DNA of 10,211 nt from Nanobdellota archaeon (GCA_018812505.1 JAHJDK010000238.1:1-10211), one strand, 5' to 3'. Shown: positions 1 to 5,656, numbered from the stretch's first letter. The notes: generated by a model from the sequence alone, not told the origin. Program-made: numbers and translations.

Positions 1-1
1 A

Positions 2-61
2 ACTGAAAATATGGGGGTAAAACAGGGGTTTATCAAGTCACTGTATGGGTACTTACCCTAA
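2..61 (+). CDS. possible 3' end of a converging plus-strand gene
   Basis: A frame open from the left edge ends in TAA at 59-61, reading TENMGVKQGFIKSLYGYLP (19 codons). If real it would end tail-to-tail with the gp10-like gene, overlapping it by 9 nt, with a small dyad GGGTA-CT-TACCC at 47-58 across both stops. Twenty codons are too few to be sure. On the minus strand no ATG-initiated gene starts between 52 and 1, which is unusual for a continuing virion operon. Confidence 0.2.
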   Translation, partial: TENMGVKQGFIKSLYGYLP

Positions 62-427
62 AGCTTTAACGCTCTTCTCAACGCCTCGTTTTAATATGTT
101 AATAATCTCTGCTTTTTTAGTTCTAACAGCTTTTTGAAAGTGTTTTCTAGCAGCTATTTTTGAAGTTCCAAACTCCAAATAACCACCATACCCTATGGCG
201 TCAGAAACAGTTACTGAAGAATCACTTAACCGACTAGTATGAACTGAGTTTAAAAAACGTCCAGTATCGACACTTGGATAACTAGCAATGTTTTGTTTAA
301 CAGCTCCCTCAAGTATAAACCCCGCCTTCATCAAGTTATTTGAAAGTTCAGAACTTACCTTTGTATATGTTTTTAAAAGTTTGTTCTGAACATTCTTTAA
401 ACCTTGCAATTCTACTTTAACAACCAT
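53..427 (-). CDS. HK97 gp10-like head-tail connector / tail completion protein
   Basis: A 124-residue protein of the HK97 gp10-like family, small virion proteins at or near the head-tail junction of siphovirus-type particles. The family signature is clear: VDTGR at residues 53-57, then after a short beta stretch YLEFGTSK at 83-90, followed by a basic helical C-terminus in which the alanine-rich AARKHFQKAV segment takes the place of the usual ARPFLxPA. Length is normal for the family. The start follows the tape measure stop by 5 nt, and the AGGA at the TAG stop of that gene can serve as ribosome site, so the two are probably co-translated. In most tailed phages this gene lies upstream of the major tail and tape measure genes; here it lies downstream. 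The family call is firm; the exact structural position is inferred. Confidence 0.85.
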   Translation of the reverse strand: MVVKVELQGLKNVQNKLLKTYTKVSSELSNNLMKAGFILEGAVKQNIASYPSVDTGRFLNSVHTSRLSDSSVTVSDAIGYGGYLEFGTSKIAARKHFQKAVRTKKAEIINILKRGVEKSVKALG

Positions 428-432
428 TGTTC

Positions 433-2118
433 CTAATAGCTTATCATTCCTTTGAGTTCTCTCTGAATCATCTTTGAAAGTTCTTCGCCAGCCTCTTGTC
501 CAACGATGTTATTAGCATAAACATTAACAGTTACTCCTTTACCACCCATTAATTGGCTTGGCTGCTTAACGCCTATAATGGTATCTTGTGGGCTAAAAGG
601 TGTTACTTCACCGTCACCTCTGGAAATGAAATCGTTTTGTGGCAAATTAACCTTGATATCTGAAAAAGAGCCATAAGTAGCTAGTGACGGGCTAAAAGTC
701 ATACCTCCCCATAACCGCTTAGCGTACTCAAGTTTAGAAGCTTCTCGAATCGTATCGACTATTATGTTATAAGTTTCTTTTAATGAAACGTTTAACTTTT
801 CAACTTCAAGTTTTTCATTCATCCAACCAAGTTTTTTTGCTTCAATAGCTTTTAAGTATTCATCTTTAGTTTTAATAATGTTTTTTTGTTCATCCATCCA
901 AAGAGAAGCTTTTAAACTTTGAATCTCTTTAAAATTTATAAATTCGTTCTCTTTTTCTAATCTCAAAATCCTTAATTCTTCAGTGATACTTTTAATATTT
1001 TCCTCTTCTTTACTCCACATAATATCAATATCGCCAGTGTAACCGCTTTCTCTAACTTCTTTCTTCTTATTTTCAAGAGCTAGTTCAGCTTTTGTTAACT
1101 CACCTTTCTTTTCAGCTATAACCAAGTCTTTCTCAGTTTCCCCTTCTAAAGGTGTACTGCCAAACCCTCTAATTTCACTCTCCAAAATTTTTAAACTGCT
1201 AGTGCTAGCTTCTAAAGCCCGATTTAAATCTAAATATTCAGTAGTCCAACCCTTAACTTTTCCCTGTATATCATCAGGTAAATCATCTAATACACTGTTA
1301 AATTCTTTAAATCCAAAGCTTAAATCGTAAATTGTAACTATACCCTCACCCAGAGATATTTTAAAATCTTCCCAAGCAGCTGTTAACCTTTCAATTTTAG
1401 TTTTATGGCTTTCAGCAGTAAAACCCATAACCTCGACAAGCGCAGAAGTTTCTTTTATAACACTGTTTGCAATAGCTGTTTTCTTCTCATATTCTGATAA
1501 GCTCTCAGCTGTTCGCCCCAAGCTTTCAGCGTATTCATTATAAGCCTTGTCCAAATCAAGAATAATCCCGAGATTATCTAATATCATCCGGCTTTGTCGA
1601 CCTATTCCCGTTGCAATATCATTAAAAGCTTGTGTGGCTGTGATTCCCATAATTTTAGCACGTGCCGTCGCCGTTGCCATTAGTTCTGGAAGTTGGTCCT
1701 TAGAAATACCGAGTGCTAAAGCTTTATTCGCAGAACTAACAAGGTTAAGAGTTGAAATGGTTTCACCACTCGCCTTTTTTAAATTATTAATTAGAGAATC
1801 AGAAGTTTCACCAACGACTAATTCAAAAGATATGAGGGCTTGTTCAAAATTTAAGAAGTCTCCAATACTCTCGGTTACAAACTGTTTAATTTGTCGAACA
1901 CCAGTACTTGCTAGTTGAGCAATCCCAAAACCTAAAGAGGTACTAAGTATACTTCCAAGATTTAAACCAGCGACACCTGTTTTTTTTAAACCTTTATCGG
2001 TTTCATTAGAAAATTTTTTTATCTCACTATTCGCTTTGTTAAGTCCGCTCTGCAAATTTTTAATATCACTTCTGATACTAACTATTATACTACTATCACT
2101 TCCGAAATCAAACACCAT
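433..2118 (-). CDS. tail tape measure protein
   Basis: A 561-residue tape measure protein, which sets tail length and is used in DNA delivery. Residues 50-75 form a Gly/Ala/Leu-rich hydrophobic stretch, and 145-220 carry the typical tape measure block (TATARAKIMGIT, DIATGIGRQS, MILDNLGI, then AYNEYAESLGRT and an EKK helix). About 305-460 is rich in charged heptad-like helix, consistent with coiled coil. The C-terminus ends in a short helix after a Gly/Pro-rich linker. It is short for the family; at about 1.5 angstrom per residue the tail would be near 80-85 nm (inference). The ATG follows the end of the -1 frame of the tail chaperone by 9 nt, the classical chaperone-then-tape-measure order. 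The ribosome site is weak (AGGCGGT), consistent with translation coupled to the frameshifted product. Confidence 0.93.
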   Translation of the reverse strand: MVFDFGSDSSIIVSIRSDIKNLQSGLNKANSEIKKFSNETDKGLKKTGVAGLNLGSILSTSLGFGIAQLASTGVRQIKQFVTESIGDFLNFEQALISFELVVGETSDSLINNLKKASGETISTLNLVSSANKALALGISKDQLPELMATATARAKIMGITATQAFNDIATGIGRQSRMILDNLGIILDLDKAYNEYAESLGRTAESLSEYEKKTAIANSVIKETSALVEVMGFTAESHKTKIERLTAAWEDFKISLGEGIVTIYDLSFGFKEFNSVLDDLPDDIQGKVKGWTTEYLDLNRALEASTSSLKILESEIRGFGSTPLEGETEKDLVIAEKKGELTKAELALENKKKEVRESGYTGDIDIMWSKEEENIKSITEELRILRLEKENEFINFKEIQSLKASLWMDEQKNIIKTKDEYLKAIEAKKLGWMNEKLEVEKLNVSLKETYNIIVDTIREASKLEYAKRLWGGMTFSPSLATYGSFSDIKVNLPQNDFISRGDGEVTPFSPQDTIIGVKQPSQLMGGKGVTVNVYANNIVGQEAGEELSKMIQRELKGMISY

Positions 2119-2127
2119 TTTATTTTA

Positions 2128-2558
2128 TTACCGCCTATTTTTATTATTAATCTTTTTATGTTCTTGTTCTAACTTGTTCTGCTTGATATTCCAAGTTCTA
2201 ATTAACATTTGAATATCGTTAAAACCCATACTTCTAACTTGTTCAGGAGTCCAGCCAAAAACCTCTGCCGCCCACAAAAAAGTTTCTGCTAATCGTTTCT
2301 GCTGGATTAAAGATTTTTTGTAGTTTCAACCTCTTTTTTATTCCAACAATTAACCCTGTTAAGTGTGTCACGAATATTTTTCCCTTCTTCCCTATTAATA
2401 GTTTGTAAAAACTCGAAATCTTCTTTGTTTAAGCACTCTTTATAAATTGCTTCACTAGTTATTTCTCCTAATTGTTCAAGTCTTAGTTGTGAAGCGAAAC
2501 TAAGTTCTGTTACTGTTATTTCTCTATCTTCTATTTTTACTTTTTCTTCTTTCAACAT
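2128..2558 (-). CDS. tail assembly chaperone, -1 frameshift fusion (gpGT-like)
   Basis: Predicted 143-residue product: residues 1-82 of the short chaperone, then 61 residues read in the -1 frame from the slippery heptamer at 2313-2319 to the TAA at 2128-2130. The extension begins SLIQQKRLAETFLWAAEVFG and continues with WTPEQVRSMGFNDIQMLIRTW, then a lysine-rich tail. The aromatic-Gly-Trp-x-Pro-Glu-x-Val pattern followed by a Leu/Ile-rich helix is what I know from the second domain of phage tail chaperones (gpT-like), which contacts the tail tube protein. The extension has no good start codon near its beginning, so it makes sense only as a fusion. It stops 9 nt before the tape measure ATG, filling an interval that otherwise looks non-coding. 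The shift itself is inferred from sequence. Confidence 0.8.
2307..2558 (-). CDS. tail assembly chaperone, short (zero-frame) form
   Basis: An 83-residue protein directly upstream of the tape measure gene, the fixed position of gpG-type tail assembly chaperones, which coat the tape measure before tail tube polymerisation. The N-terminus (VKIEDREITVTELSF) is like the beta-hairpin start of many such proteins, followed by helices. The ATG has GAGG overlapping the stop of the preceding head gene, 10-11 nt upstream. The final codons contain A AAA AAT two codons before TAA, and the -1 frame continues without stop (next entry), so this is probably the major product of a frameshifting pair. Sequence similarity alone is weak; position and the frameshift make the call. 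Confidence 0.75.
   Translation of the reverse strand: MLKEEKVKIEDREITVTELSFASQLRLEQLGEITSEAIYKECLNKEDFEFLQTINREEGKNIRDTLNRVNCWNKKEVETTKNL
2313..2333 (-). promoter_or_regulatory. -1 ribosomal frameshift signal
   Basis: On the minus strand GAGGT (2329-2333), a 9-nt spacer and the slippery heptamer A AAA AAT (2313-2319) in the phase needed for tandem -1 slippage of the chaperone frame. An internal Shine-Dalgarno-like element about 10 nt upstream of an A-rich slippery site is the arrangement known from bacterial dnaX. The zero-frame TAA follows two codons after AAA. I see no strong stem-loop directly downstream, though AGCAGAAAC occurs twice there, 15 nt apart. From memory, A AAA AAT is also the site described for the Sulfolobus alpha-fucosidase frameshift. 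Confidence 0.75.
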
Positions 2559-2571
2559 TTTTTTTATTTCC

Positions 2572-3195
2572 TCATTTTATTTTTGCTATTGTCGAACAAC
2601 GACAAGCCACGTGTGCGGGTGGAAGTTTGCCCTCGCCAACTGGGTAAACATTATTATCAAGACCCATACACTCTTCGCAAGTTCTATCACTGATTGCCGC
2701 AACCCAGATATACTCTTTAATATCATTTGCCGAATACCTTTTCATTGCCCCTTTAGAACTAATTTTTACAACTTCAGTTCTAGCAATATTTTTTGCCCGC
2801 TTAGAAGCAGACAACAAAACTTCTTTTTCGCCATCAACTAAAATTAAATTTCCCGCCTTATCAGTGCGATACAAGGGTTTAAGATTAGTTTCCGATTTAA
2901 TATTCTTAGCAATTTCTTGCATACTCTGATTTTCAACAAAACCTTGTTTAAGCACTGAACGAAGACTCGCAATTTGTGATTCTGAAAGCTTCCCAGCCGC
3001 AATTTGCTTTTGAGTTTTAGCTCTGAGATAATTAAACTTTTCCTCTTTCAAAGCTTCCAAAATATATTTTAAATCCTCTTGGTAACTTTCGTTAAACAAC
3101 CATTCTGAAACAGTATAATCTTGTTCTCGAGCACTTTTAATATAATGCTGCCGAGCCCAAACTCTCATTAATTCTCTTATTTTTGAATCTTCCAT
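2572..3195 (-). CDS. SPP1 gp7 / Mu gpF-like head morphogenesis protein
   Basis: A 207-residue minor head protein. In SPP1 and Mu, members of this family bind the portal or enter the head and act in early capsid assembly and DNA ejection. The family's C-terminal domain is complete: ARTEV (138-142), a Ser/Lys-rich helix, then the Cys motif DRTCEECMGLDN (C173, C176) and PPAHVACRC (H195, C198, C200), probably a zinc site. The N-terminal half is helical. The frame stays open upstream to a GTG at 3249, but those codons encode an unrelated hydrophobic stretch and the GTG abuts its G-run without spacing, so I place the start at the ATG of MEDSKIREL. A TATA-like TTTATAAT lies about 20 nt before it. 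The tail chaperone gene follows after 13 nt. The portal gene that normally precedes this family is not seen. Confidence 0.88.
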   Translation of the reverse strand: MEDSKIRELMRVWARQHYIKSAREQDYTVSEWLFNESYQEDLKYILEALKEEKFNYLRAKTQKQIAAGKLSESQIASLRSVLKQGFVENQSMQEIAKNIKSETNLKPLYRTDKAGNLILVDGEKEVLLSASKRAKNIARTEVVKISSKGAMKRYSANDIKEYIWVAAISDRTCEECMGLDNNVYPVGEGKLPPAHVACRCSTIAKIK

Positions 3196-3211
3196 TTTTT
3201 TTAAACCAATT

Positions 3212-3219
3212 ATTATAAA
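3212..3219 (-). promoter_or_regulatory. candidate TATA box for the head-tail operon
   Basis: TTTATAAT on the minus strand, centred about 20 nt before the chosen ATG of the head morphogenesis gene, which has no clear ribosome site. The spacing is slightly short for a leaderless archaeal transcript (about 25 nt is usual), so this is tentative. A new promoter here would fit the T-tract at 3330-3338 that may end the preceding transcript. Confidence 0.3.
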
Positions 3220-3329
3220 TAGTTCTATAAGGCAAAGAGGAGTAACCACTCCCCCCTTTATCGCCCTATAGATTGTTGGAGTTTGAAACCTTTTCTAAAT
3301 CTAAAACATCATTTTTGGCAGACAATTTT

Positions 3330-3338
3330 AAAAAAAAA
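3330..3338 (-). terminator. T-tract, possible archaeal-type terminator
   Basis: Nine consecutive T residues on the minus strand, 30 nt after the stop of the coiled-coil gene and within the 3275-3355 inverted repeat. Archaeal RNA polymerase can terminate on T-tracts alone, so this is a plausible end point for the operon starting at 4985. It is a homopolymer in an AT-rich genome, so the evidence is modest. Confidence 0.35.
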
Positions 3339-3368
3339 GGTTTTCCCACTCCAACTGCAAGGATACTT

Positions 3369-3728
3369 TTAAGCTTTAATTAATCCTCGTCTATACTCTT
3401 GTATCGTTTCACCAAACTTTTCAAAAAACAACTTCTCGTTCTTATCAACTATAACTTTTTTTTCAGCTATCAATACATTGTTAGCACTTATTTTTGTTTC
3501 CAAATCTTTAATAGTTGATTCTAAAACTTTTATCCGCTCCCTAATCACTTTGAGCCGAGCCGTTCTTTCATTGTTAACCCTTTTACTCTTAACTAAAACT
3601 TCTTCTGCGTGAAGTTGCTTCAACTCCTCTTCAAAGTTATCAAAAATTGTTTTATCGGAAGCCATATTTTTTTGCCAGCACCTATTTTGCTTCGCACAAC
3701 GTCTCATTAAATTTGCCATATTTTCCAT
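3369..3728 (-). CDS. coiled-coil protein of unknown function
   Basis: A 119-residue protein I do not recognise. The N-terminal 22 residues are basic and include two Cys and a Trp (MRRCAKQNRCWQKN); residues 31-100 are a nearly continuous charged heptad-like helix (EEELKQLHAEEV, RIKVLESTIKDLETKI), probably a coiled coil. The C-terminus (FFEKFGETIQEYRRGL) may be a second short helix. The ATG is preceded by GAGG at good spacing, made from the last codons of the upstream gene (stop to start 4 nt apart). A later in-frame ATG (residue 22, MASDK) has AGGTG upstream and could be used. Its place just before head genes suggests a small virion or assembly protein such as a scaffold, but that is inference from position. 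Confidence 0.7.
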   Translation of the reverse strand: MENMANLMRRCAKQNRCWQKNMASDKTIFDNFEEELKQLHAEEVLVKSKRVNNERTARLKVIRERIKVLESTIKDLETKISANNVLIAEKKVIVDKNEKLFFEKFGETIQEYRRGLIKA

Positions 3729-3732
3729 TTTA

Positions 3733-4056
3733 TTATCCTCTCATCAAAAACTTTAATTCAACAATGTTACTAGGACTTGTTGAACACTTAACAACTATAT
3801 CACCATCAAAAGCGAAGAACTGCCCTGTGTTACCAGCCGTATTCTGCGTTTTTGGAAAGTAATTATCGTTAGTCCTATCAAAACCAACCTTAAACAGTAA
3901 CAAGCCGTTTTCATTGTAAAACTCTAAATTCGTTGTAAGATTGAGTTGTTGCTTCATAATTATTTGGTGCAATAACCCATTGAGTTTTTTACTCTTTGAA
4001 TCCGAACCCTCAATTGTTAAGGTTTTACTGTTAATATTTTCAGTGTTAATCATCAT
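3733..4056 (-). CDS. hypothetical 107-aa protein, probably beta-rich
   Basis: Not recognised. I start it at the ATG at 4056 (MMINTENINSK), which overlaps the TGA of the upstream gene as ATGA and has GAGGT 10 nt before it. A longer in-frame ATG at 4110 would place 18 extra codons inside the preceding gene and lacks a ribosome site. The N-terminal third is Ser/Lys/Asn-rich; the remainder alternates hydrophobic and polar residues (NLEFYNENGLLLFKVGF; GQFFAFDGDIVVKCS; NIVELKFLMRG), suggesting beta strands. No transmembrane segment or motif is seen. Position between Cys-rich small proteins and a coiled-coil protein suggests a minor virion component such as a decoration or adaptor protein, without direct evidence. 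Confidence 0.7.
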   Translation of the reverse strand: MMINTENINSKTLTIEGSDSKSKKLNGLLHQIIMKQQLNLTTNLEFYNENGLLLFKVGFDRTNDNYFPKTQNTAGNTGQFFAFDGDIVVKCSTSPSNIVELKFLMRG

Positions 4057-4373
4057 TTTGTAATCAACCTCGTTTCTGTCACAGCAAGTTTTCCCTCGCA
4101 CGTTGAACATTCGTATTCACGAGCTATTTCTTCGTAAGGCAACGCAGATTGCATAAACTGTTGAGATGAACTTCGAACAAACTCACAAGTTTTAACATTA
4201 TGAGAGCCTTCACTCTGATTATAAAAGGTTTTCAAACAATGAGGACAACTCAACTTTGCATTTTCGTAACCTTCACTGAAAGCAAGAGTTCGATTCTCCA
4301 CAGCTATACTATTTTGTAATTCTTTCAACTTCTTCAAATTCACATCATCATTTGCTCGAATAATTTCCGCCAT
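4053..4373 (-). CDS. Cys-rich probable zinc-binding protein (106 aa)
   Basis: Not assignable to a named family. The protein has two CxxC pairs, C43-x2-C46 (CPHCLKTF) and C89-x2-C92 (YECSTCEGKL), with H58 and C63 between them, so either one zinc ribbon with a long insert or a classical finger-like pair plus an unpaired CxxC is possible. The first 35 residues are a charged helix. The ATG follows the upstream stop with a single intervening base and the gene ends by ATGA overlap with the next, so it is translationally coupled on both sides. Its neighbour upstream is a second Cys-rich small protein, hinting that the two act together. DNA binding or a structural role in the virion are both possible. 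Confidence 0.75.
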   Translation of the reverse strand: MAEIIRANDDVNLKKLKELQNSIAVENRTLAFSEGYENAKLSCPHCLKTFYNQSEGSHNVKTCEFVRSSSQQFMQSALPYEEIAREYECSTCEGKLAVTETRLITK

Positions 4374-4374
4374 T

Positions 4375-4707
4375 TTAATTATACCCCGTTTTTCTAAGAG
4401 AATCTTTTAGAAGATTTTCTACTTGCTTTAAAATATCTTTTTTGTCGCTATCACTTGAAATCTGGAAACTAATCGTCTTCGAAGGTTTCGACCAACTAAT
4501 CTTGCTTTGACACCCATCACACGTACAAATTACGCTATCACCCGGTTTTAAAATGCCAACCTTTTCAGTTTGCCAAATGTTACAACTAGAGCATTGGTAA
4601 CAAGCCAAGCCATCCTTCATAAAAACGTTGTCCTTTAATTCACTACCGAAGAGTGGCAAATAACCCTCTTCCAATAATTTTTCCCGCTTACTTTTGAAAA
4701 CCGCCAT
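4375..4707 (-). CDS. Cys-rich zinc-ribbon-like protein (110 aa)
   Basis: A small protein with CYQCSSC (C36, C39, C42) and CTCDGC (C61, C63, C66) about 20 residues apart, fitting a compact zinc ribbon of the C-x2-C ... C-x2-C type with two extra Cys. The segment between (VGILKPGDSVI) looks like the beta hairpin of such a ribbon. A basic N-terminus (FKSKREKLLEEGYLP) and an amphipathic C-terminal helix (KKDILKQVENLLKDSL) flank it. The start is 2 nt after the preceding stop, with AGGAG inside the last codons of that gene. Function unknown; zinc binding is a well-supported inference from the Cys spacing, and the operon links it to the virion genes. Confidence 0.75.
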   Translation of the reverse strand: MAVFKSKREKLLEEGYLPLFGSELKDNVFMKDGLACYQCSSCNIWQTEKVGILKPGDSVICTCDGCQSKISWSKPSKTISFQISSDSDKKDILKQVENLLKDSLRKTGYN

Positions 4708-4709
4708 TT

Positions 4710-4985
4710 TTAAATCTTACTCCTACTAAAAACTTTAGCATTCCTAATAGCTGATTCACTAGGTTTTAATCTCTGCAAAACATCTTCTCTGCCCGGTGCA
4801 AATTCTTCACTACTATAATCTGTGAAGAGGTCAACCCTGCTTGCGATAGCACTCTTGTAGAACCCCTTACCATTTCCAAGGTCAGCCACTTTTTGAACCT
4901 CCAAGTTCAACAAATCATTATCTGGCATAACTCCAAACTCTCCAATAACTACTTCTTCTTTTGCTACACTACTTTTTCCTATCAT
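4710..4985 (-). CDS. hypothetical 91-aa protein, first gene of second operon
   Basis: Not recognised. No Cys, no membrane segment; the sequence is mixed and soluble, with a strand-like N-terminus (EEVVIGEFGVMPDNDLLNLE) and a basic C-terminal half (REDVLQRLKPSESAIRNAKV). The ATG has a good GAGGT ribosome site 11 nt upstream and a TATA-like box about 43 nt upstream, so it is the likely first gene of the transcript carrying the Cys-rich proteins. The stop is 2 nt before the next start. A protein directly after a terminase-small-like gene would often be the large terminase; this one is far too small and has no ATPase motif. Confidence 0.7.
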   Translation of the reverse strand: MIGKSSVAKEEVVIGEFGVMPDNDLLNLEVQKVADLGNGKGFYKSAIASRVDLFTDYSSEEFAPGREDVLQRLKPSESAIRNAKVFSRSKI

Positions 4986-4996
4986 TTTATTTTTCT

Positions 4997-5032
4997 ACCT
5001 CAACTATTTTTTTTTAAATATTTTTTTTATAA
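4997..5032 (-). promoter_or_regulatory. TATA-like promoter and ribosome site of second operon
   Basis: Minus-strand TTATAAAA at 5025-5032 lies about 25 nt before a predicted transcript start near 5003. The GAGGT ribosome site (4997-5001) and ATG at 4985 follow. Geometry matches an archaeal promoter with a short leader. The box sits just downstream of the AGATAAG/CTTATCT dyad. Confidence 0.5.
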
Positions 5033-5048
5033 GCTCACACACCGAAAT

Positions 5049-5066
5049 AGATAAGAATACTTATCT
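5049..5066. repeat. perfect dyad AGATAAG-AATA-CTTATCT, candidate operator
   Basis: Seven-base perfect arms separated by four bases, located about 17 nt upstream of the TATA-like box of the second operon. The size and position fit a dimeric regulator site, activator or repressor. A further inverted pair, CACACACC (5036-5043) and GGTGTGTG (5106-5113), encloses it. Confidence 0.4.
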
Positions 5067-5127
5067 GAACACTCCTTTTTTTCTTGTACTTAAATAACCG
5101 GGTGGGGTGTGTGTTTATATTACATTT

Positions 5128-5155
5128 ACTTGTTATAATTGTCTTTATCACAAGT
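5128..5155. repeat. 28-bp inverted repeat downstream of terminase-small-like gene
   Basis: ACTTGTTATAA and TTATCACAAGT around a 6-nt centre; ten of eleven arm positions pair. It lies 18 nt beyond the stop of the terminase-small-like gene. There is no T-tract after it on the minus strand, so an ordinary intrinsic terminator is unlikely; a protein-binding site or processed RNA hairpin is possible. Confidence 0.45.
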
Positions 5156-5172
5156 TTTAATGTACCATTTAT

Positions 5173-5577
5173 CTATACCTGTTTACATTTCACCTCAACT
5201 TCTTGTTTCTTAAACATAGAACCAACCACATCACGAGCCCACTGGTCACCCATCGTCACTGATACATTAGCGTTCAACACTTGCTTAGGGATTAACTCTA
5301 ATAAAAGCTTAGCAATCTGTGTTCTCTGAGACCACGTCGAAGCGTCGTTAAGCTGCGACTGCAACAAATTATTTACTGCTTGCAAGAAGTTCTTATCAGC
5401 CATCAAAGAAATACACGCACGCTGCTCGTTTGAGAGATTTTTATTGTTCAGCGAACCGTTGATTCGACTACTCAATACTTTGATTGGGCTTTTACTTGAA
5501 CCACCTTTTCTTCCTAGCTCTACTGCTCGCTCGTGTGTTCTTATTGGTATTAAATTCTTTGTTCCGTTAGCTGGCAT
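5173..5577 (-). CDS. phage small-terminase-like protein (KGG motif family)
   Basis: A 134-residue protein. Its N-terminus has the pattern NLIPIRTHERAVELGRKGG followed by a Ser/Lys linker, which I know from a widespread family of phage proteins often annotated as small terminase subunit or as the gene just before the large subunit. Small terminases recognise the packaging site and hand DNA to the large subunit. The middle (ALMADKNFLQ-like helices, then STWSQRTQIAKLLLELIP) is helical; the end is short and basic (FKKQEVEVKCKQV). The ATG has AGGAG with about 10 nt spacing. No large terminase follows: a 187-nt non-coding gap and small unknown genes do. The family resemblance is real but the packaging function is inferred; a DNA-binding regulator is the alternative. 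Confidence 0.6.
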   Translation of the reverse strand: MPANGTKNLIPIRTHERAVELGRKGGSSKSPIKVLSSRINGSLNNKNLSNEQRACISLMADKNFLQAVNNLLQSQLNDASTWSQRTQIAKLLLELIPKQVLNANVSVTMGDQWARDVVGSMFKKQEVEVKCKQV

Positions 5578-5656
5578 TTAAAATTTCTCCTAGTTTGTAG
5601 TTCATAACGTCTATTAATTTATCTATCTTAATCAAATACTCTTTGTTTGTAATCAT
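5567..5656 (-). CDS. possible 29-aa microprotein
   Basis: An ATG inside the 3' end of the cold-shock gene opens a frame of 29 codons ending just inside the terminase-small-like gene. It would fill the otherwise empty 50-nt gap and overlap both neighbours, like the tight packing elsewhere. The peptide (MITNKEYLIKIDKLIDVMNY, then KLGEILNAS) would be one amphipathic helix. There is no clear ribosome site, so it is only a candidate. Confidence 0.3.
   Translation of the reverse strand: MITNKEYLIKIDKLIDVMNYKLGEILNAS

Larger units (their letters stand above)
3196..3368. other. 173-nt intergenic region with imperfect hairpin
   Basis: The gap lies between the coiled-coil protein and the head morphogenesis gene. 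It contains an imperfect inverted repeat: GTTGGAGT plus an AAACCTTTT block at 3275-3294, and ACTCCAAC preceded by AAAAGGTTTT at 3335-3355, with a loop of about 40 nt. A second small hairpin, GGAGT-AACC-ACTCC, is at 3239-3252, next to a C6 run (G6 on the minus strand). The minus strand also has an open stretch from a GTG at 3349 to a TAG at 3266 (27 codons, containing KLSAKNDVLDLEKVSN) that reads like protein but has no spaced ribosome site. The gap is either a structured leader or terminator, or the remnant of a lost small gene. Confidence 0.45.

Noticed and set aside
1547..1918. 123-codon plus-strand open frame
   Set aside because: Lies wholly antisense to the well-supported tape measure gene and has no family resemblance or ribosome site.
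3196..3249. N-terminal extension of the head morphogenesis protein from a GTG
   Set aside because: The 18 extra residues are an unrelated hydrophobic stretch (LIELFIIIGL) and the GTG abuts its G-run without spacing; the ATG at 3195 fits the family better.
4057..4110. Longer start of the 107-aa protein
   Set aside because: The extension lies inside the preceding gene and has no ribosome site, whereas the ATG at 4056 has GAGGT and the usual ATGA overlap.
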